NCBI RefSeq assembly: GCF_004208525.1
Contig: NZ_SGIT01000001.1
Coordinates: 1,938,852-2,002,851 of the forward strand
DNA from: Sphingobacterium corticibacterium
Lineage (GTDB): Bacteria > Bacteroidota > Bacteroidia > Sphingobacteriales > Sphingobacteriaceae
DNA length: 64,000 bases
Direction: 5' to 3'
Shown: in pieces, positions 60,258-64,000 of the stretch
Layout: the number at the start of each line of letters is the position of its first letter
Numbering within the stretch: position 1 is the stretch's first letter
Notes under the pieces: generated by a model
What the model was told of the DNA's origin: nothing
The model's input: the letters and a program-made list of their open reading frames with translations, nothing else
Databases searched by the model: none
Position numbers and translations under genes: made by a program

Positions 60258-62060
60258 TTAACTCAACCCGAGATTAAATGCTTTACGCAAGGTTTCCAAT
60301 GCAGGGTTCTTAGAAACCATTGCTTGGTATTTTTCCACCGAAGTATAAGGCTTTCGAACTTTGGTGACTTCTACTTGTACACCGGTCAAGTCGAGTGAAA
60401 AATTTTGCAGCTCCACGCGCAAGTAATTTAGAATATCTATTTTACCTAATTTGAGTTCGTCCATCTGTACCCCGTTCTCCACATCTACTTCAATCATCAC
60501 ACCGTTTAAGCGTGGAGGGTTAGCCGTCATAATCGTATATAGCGTAATGCGGTTCGTTTGCTTCAAACGGTCTGCAAATGCATTCCAATGCATCATAAAT
60601 GTATTGAACGTAACCTCTCGAAACGTATCCCCTTGAACAAGGTCCGGTTCATCCGTCTCTGCTTCAACCTTATCCTCAAATATCGTATTTAAATTGGGTA
60701 CGTTCACCGAGGCTGAAATTTTACCCCATCCCTTTTTCACGGCCATATTTGTACCTGCTCCGGTAGATTTCTCTATAACCGGCGTGGAAGCGGTAGCTGG
60801 CACCTGTATAGGCGCAGACGCTCGCGGTAGCGTAGGCGTTGATGGTTTTGGTGTAGGAATATCGTTAACGACAGCCGTTGAGCGGCTTACAGCTGGGTCA
60901 GGGAGTTTTTTTTTTACCTCTGCCGTAACAGAGGGTGTAAAACTTCCCTGTTGACTCAGTAAAATAGCTGACGCGAGATGACACATCTTTAATAATGCCA
61001 ACTCTACCTGTAAACGTTGGTTCTTACTGCTTTTATAATTAATTTCACACTGGTTGGCAATATTCAACACAGAGAGTAGGAGTCCTGAACTAAGTGCCTG
61101 GGATTGCTCCAGATACTTTCGTTTTATATTCTCACTCACTTCAAGCAATTTTAGCGTTGCAGGTTCTTTAGACACTAATAGATTCCGCGTATGTGTTGCC
61201 AGACCGCTAATGAAATGACCTCCATCGAAGCCATTATTTAACACTTTATCAAAAATCAGCAATGCCTGTGCAGCATCTTCCGCCGCCACATGATCCATCA
61301 GCTGAAAATAATAATCATAATCCAGGATATTCAGATTATCGATGACCGTTTGATACGTAATATTTTTATTAGAAAAACTAACAATCTGATCAAACATGGA
61401 CAATGCATCCCGAAGTCCACCATCAGCCTTTTGCGCAATAATGTGCAGTCCATCCGATTCAAACGCTATTTCTTCCTTTTGTGCAATGGCAGCGAGATGA
61501 TTCGCCATATCCTCTACCTTGATCCGGTTAAAGTCAAATATCTGACAACGGGAAAGAATAGTGGGGAGAATTTTATGTTTTTCTGTCGTTGCCAGGATAA
61601 AAATAGCATACGAAGGTGGTTCTTCCAGGGTTTTCAAAAACGCATTGAAAGCCGCCTGCGAAAGCATGTGCACCTCGTCAATTATATAGATTTTATATTT
61701 ACCAGCTTGAGGCGGGATTCGTACTTGTTCAATCAGACTACGGATATCGTCCACAGAGTTATTAGATGCCGCATCCAACTCGTGAATACTGAAGGAATTT
61801 CCTTGCTGAAAAGATTTACAACTCTCACAAGTGCCACAGGCTTCTACCTGTTCGCTGATCTGTTCACAGTTTATTGTTTTCGCCAAAATACGGGCACAAG
61901 TTGTCTTCCCCACACCACGCGGTCCACAAAACAGAAAAGCCTGCGCCAGTTGATTGTTGTGGATCGCATTTTTGAGCGTGCTGGTAATATGCTGCTGACC
62001 AACAACAGAGTCGAAGGTCACCGGACGATATTTCCGTGCTGAAACAATAAAATTATCCAT
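60258..62060 (-). CDS. dnaX: DNA polymerase III subunits gamma/tau
   Basis: The clamp-loader ATPase of the replisome. The 600-residue product has the AAA+ Walker A FCGPRGVGKTTCARILA, a zinc site with Cys residues around CEQISEQVEACGTCESC, Walker B IYIIDEVHMLS and the SRC motif ILSRCQIFDF. The DnaX domain III follows, then a proline/threonine-rich linker (about 395-450) and a C-terminal tau-like domain. The full-length frame suggests tau; I see no slippery A-run that would obviously make gamma. A near-consensus -7 box (TATCTTCG) lies 4 nt before the ATG. Confidence 0.96.
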   Translation of the reverse strand: MDNFIVSARKYRPVTFDSVVGQQHITSTLKNAIHNNQLAQAFLFCGPRGVGKTTCARILAKTINCEQISEQVEACGTCESCKSFQQGNSFSIHELDAASNNSVDDIRSLIEQVRIPPQAGKYKIYIIDEVHMLSQAAFNAFLKTLEEPPSYAIFILATTEKHKILPTILSRCQIFDFNRIKVEDMANHLAAIAQKEEIAFESDGLHIIAQKADGGLRDALSMFDQIVSFSNKNITYQTVIDNLNILDYDYYFQLMDHVAAEDAAQALLIFDKVLNNGFDGGHFISGLATHTRNLLVSKEPATLKLLEVSENIKRKYLEQSQALSSGLLLSVLNIANQCEINYKSSKNQRLQVELALLKMCHLASAILLSQQGSFTPSVTAEVKKKLPDPAVSRSTAVVNDIPTPKPSTPTLPRASAPIQVPATASTPVIEKSTGAGTNMAVKKGWGKISASVNVPNLNTIFEDKVEAETDEPDLVQGDTFREVTFNTFMMHWNAFADRLKQTNRITLYTIMTANPPRLNGVMIEVDVENGVQMDELKLGKIDILNYLRVELQNFSLDLTGVQVEVTKVRKPYTSVEKYQAMVSKNPALETLRKAFNLGLS

Positions 62061-62108
62061 TGCACGAAGATAAGGATTTTAAGAAGTAAAATCTAGAAAT
62101 TAGCATGT

Positions 62109-62148
62109 AAAAAAACCGCTCCCGAAATTACCTTTCGCGAAGCGGTTT
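62109..62148 (-). terminator. Intrinsic terminator of the aquaporin gene
   Basis: AAACCGCT/AGCGGTTT with an additional inner stem around GAAA/TTTC, followed on the minus strand by seven T residues, 18 bp past the stop. Confidence 0.85.
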
Positions 62149-62166
62149 GCCTATAACACTTACAAG

Positions 62167-62883
62167 CTATGCTATCGTATCACCCTTCGGCTCTGTCACT
62201 TTCCATACTATAGCAGCTATTACAGCACCTAAAATCGGTGCCACAATAAATAACCACAACTGCGATAACGCTTGTCCACCAGCCAGCAGGGCAGGGCCAA
62301 ATGAGCGTGCCGGATTAACAGAAGTACCCGTGATCGGGATAGCCACCATGTGGATCAACAACAATGTAAAACCGATTGCCAAACCGGCCATCGTGCTGTT
62401 GCCAACTTTAGAGGTCGTCGCCAGGATGACGAATAGAAAAATAAAAGTTAACACGGTTTCCGTAATAAAAGCCGCTGAGATTCCATACTCGCTCTGGTAC
62501 TTTGCTCCCCAACCATTTGCACCGTACGCCCATTCGCCGGCGGTAAAACCTGCTAATTGGCCACTCAATATTTGTTGGAGAACAAACGCACCGAGAAGTG
62601 CACCCAGGCACTGTGCAATGATGTAAACCACCGCATCCTTTACCGACATTCTACCTGCCAATAACACGCCAATCGTGACTGCCGGATTGATATGACAACC
62701 AGAGATACCACCAATAGCATAGGCAAAAACAACTACGGAAATACCAAACGCCATTGATATACCGAGTAGTCCTAGACCAGATAAACCTGCCATCGTATCT
62801 ACTCCTGCAATAGCTGCTGCTCCACAGCCAAAAAGAACCAAGCCAAACGTACCAATTAGCTCGGCTATAAATTTCGAAGACAT
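62167..62883 (-). CDS. Aquaporin (MIP family, AqpZ-like)
   Basis: A 238-residue six-helix water channel. Both NPA boxes are present: HINPAVTIGV and SVNPARSFGPAL, with the N-terminal family start FIAELIGTFGLVLFGCG. The Arg after the second NPA (constriction site) is kept, and no D residue in loop E points to a glycerol channel, so AqpZ-like water transport is favoured. An upstream ATG at 62895 would add MEVK; the later start matches family length. It is monocistronic with its own terminator. Confidence 0.92.
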   Translation of the reverse strand: MSSKFIAELIGTFGLVLFGCGAAAIAGVDTMAGLSGLGLLGISMAFGISVVVFAYAIGGISGCHINPAVTIGVLLAGRMSVKDAVVYIIAQCLGALLGAFVLQQILSGQLAGFTAGEWAYGANGWGAKYQSEYGISAAFITETVLTFIFLFVILATTSKVGNSTMAGLAIGFTLLLIHMVAIPITGTSVNPARSFGPALLAGGQALSQLWLFIVAPILGAVIAAIVWKVTEPKGDTIA

Positions 62884-62934
62884 CTTTACTTCCATTATAT
62901 AATCGTTAAAAATTTAAATTAGTAAAGCCCTAAA

Positions 62935-63507
62935 TTAATGCTTCGAATGCTTTGGGATACTATCGAAAAAAAATGTTGTAGAACCTCTACGACAAGTTAT
63001 AAACAACCAATATATCAACAATTTACCGTATTCTTTATTTAAACGCTTTCCGGCACGTTCTTTTTGTAGCTTAATTTCGATATGCGGTGTAGTTGAAAAA
63101 AACGAAAACCAGTATCGCTCCAAGAAATACAAAAACAGTATAACCCAACGACCAAATACACGTTTATCCAAAAATTTCGGTATTTCTCTCAGCTGCGACA
63201 TATGTTTGAAAACATATAGCGACATATCCATAAAGGTCTTGATTTCAACTTCTTCTTTACGAAAATTAGACAGACTGAGAAGCTTGTGGAGCAGTTTGTC
63301 GTAAAACTGCGCTCCAATCTCCCGGTCGTAAAGCACCACTTCGTAATAATACTGATTACTCGCTGCTCTATCCACTGCAAAATCAAGGATACCGATGAAA
63401 TAAACTTCCGGAAGTTCATACGTATTGCCCTTATAACCACGCGGCACCAGTGTATGGATAAGACGCGAACTGTAGTAAACCATTCGGTCGCGGATGATAG
63501 GACAGAG
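62935..63507 (-). pseudogene. Fragment of an Rpn-type PD-(D/E)XK nuclease/transposase-like gene fused to unrelated sequence
   Basis: From about 63498 to 63157 the frame encodes an internal segment of the Rpn/PD-(D/E)XK nuclease family transposase (PF12784-like): RDRMVYYSSRLIH, LPEVYFIGILDFAVDR, FYDKLLHKLLSLSNFRKEE, MSQLREIPKFLDKRVFG. The N-terminal catalytic part is absent: an in-frame stop at 63508-63510 precedes it. After DKRVFG the sequence no longer resembles the family, and the frame continues to KLQKERAGKRLNKEYGKLLI and an unmatched tail. The nominal ATG start would be 63483. It reads as a degraded insertion, not a functional gene. Confidence 0.6.
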
Positions 63508-63819
63508 TTACACTCTTAATATCAAGATATCGAAAGAAATGTGTCCCCCAAAAAAACTTTACCCTAACCCCTTCCGGCAAAATTTTAATTACCCAACTAG
63601 AAAACAATCTCGAAATAAGCAGAAATAACAATACGATTGCATAAGTTAAAATCAGTAACCAAATAAAAAATGTCGCTCCAATCGGTTTTGAAAGCAAAAA
63701 GTAATCCTCAACAAAGTTTATAAATGGAAAATACATGAAGAACCATATAAGTATTGTTCGTAGTACCAGCGCATTTTTTCTTTCTTTGAAATGTGAATAG
63801 TTTTAATATTTGCTTCCAT
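63431..63819 (-). pseudogene. Disrupted membrane-protein gene (frameshifted at a poly-A tract)
   Basis: An ATG at 63819 opens a frame (MEANIKTIHISKKEK) that runs into an early stop at 63718. Near a run of six A (plus-strand T 63774-63779) one added base would join it to the downstream frame, which encodes NALVLRTILIWFFMYFPF and then two hydrophobic segments (GATFFIWLLILTYAIVLLFL, and a PH-like ILPEGVRVKFFWGTHFFRYL). That frame then crosses into the Rpn fragment and stops at 63431. The original product was a two-helix membrane protein of unknown function. The ORF nominally starts at 63736, inside the first helix. The gene start is 20 bp from the upstream thioredoxin-like gene. Confidence 0.5.
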
Positions 63820-63839
63820 TTTCGCCTACCAACTAATAT

Positions 63840-64000
63840 TTAAAGTGTATTCTCTATTATAAACTCCTCTAACTGCGCTGATCTCATATCTACCCGCTGA
63901 ATGAACCGCTCGCTGTTTAGCAAATATGATGATGGATATTTGTATATATTATATTTGTTTACTTCCGTTTCAGCATCTTGAAGTTTAATCATCGTCCAAT
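63840..64000 (-). CDS. Thioredoxin-like (TlpA-type) protein, C-terminal part (partial)
   Basis: A gene entering from the right edge, 53 residues readable: WTMIKLQDAETEVNKYNIYK, then YPSSYLLNSERFIQRVD and SAQLEEFIIENTL at the end. The order (a helix, a Y-x-I-x-x-P segment with a cis-Pro-like YPSSYLL, a beta hairpin and a final helix) is that of the C-terminal half of thioredoxin-fold TlpA proteins in Bacteroidota. The CxxC motif would lie beyond the window. It precedes the broken membrane-protein gene by 20 bp, probably as an operon. Confidence 0.5.
   Translation of the reverse strand, partial: WTMIKLQDAETEVNKYNIYKYPSSYLLNSERFIQRVDMRSAQLEEFIIENTL

Noticed and set aside
61290..62042. 250-codon plus-strand open frame
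   Set aside because: It is the antisense of dnaX, with no plausible start region or recognisable domain.

Overview
The window looks like chromosome from a Bacteroidota member, most likely the Sphingobacteriaceae (Sphingobacterium/Pedobacter-like). Start codons lack Shine-Dalgarno sequences. Many genes carry the Bacteroidota -7 promoter box TAnnTTTG upstream. Several families are typical of the phylum: the PUR/DUF3276 protein, DUF1573 lipoprotein, long-form NusB, Leu/Phe/Val dehydrogenase and a GH15 trehalase-like enzyme paired with an OtsA-OtsB fusion. The DNA is AT-rich, densely coded and mostly housekeeping. I see no CRISPR array, prophage, intact transposon or secretion cluster, and no obvious new defence system.

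Layout. 1-14 kb: AI-2E transporter tail, holA, a solo HsdR-N-like protein, clpP-clpX, AMP nucleosidase, a DivIC/FtsB protein, eno, carA, then ywbE-rseP-dxr, a DPP-IV-like peptidase and a PUR protein. 14-18.5 kb: a cell-envelope sensing operon (LiaF-like protein, LytS-type kinase, LytTR regulator) followed by a penicillin-binding/beta-lactamase-fold protein. 18.5-28 kb: purN, purH, a 38-residue membrane microprotein, an MBL-fold exonuclease, coaE, a YbbR protein, yajC, DUF1573, nusB and an amino-acid dehydrogenase. 28-42.5 kb: ABC exporter, an outer-membrane barrel and TonB receptor pair, a methyltransferase, HAD phosphatase, trxB, a DnaQ-type exonuclease, pyrE, NUDIX, a GH95 fucosidase-type lipoprotein and a Spy-like protein.

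42.6-45 kb is the accessory island: tRNA-Leu(CAA), a likely integrase remnant, a 61-bp tandem repeat array, a DUF417 membrane protein and an AraC regulator. 45-62 kb: trehalose synthesis and breakdown (otsAB fusion, GH15), a PhoB-type regulator, TlpA, alaS, two tandem-domain Usp proteins, an OmpA protein, a DEAD-box helicase, rlmB, dnaX and an aquaporin. The last kilobase is decaying DNA: a broken membrane-protein gene fused to a fragment of an Rpn-type PD-(D/E)XK nuclease, then the end of a thioredoxin-like gene.

The most interesting signals are non-coding. At least eight genes have a perfect TAnnTTTG box only 3-6 nt before their ATG, which predicts leaderless mRNAs. A roughly 77-bp hairpin repeat occurs twice at the 3' sides of operons. 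A direct repeat with an exact 21-bp period lies upstream of the LytTR operon and fits an autoregulatory operator. The hierarchical 20/61-bp repeat array near the tRNA has no explanation I can give.
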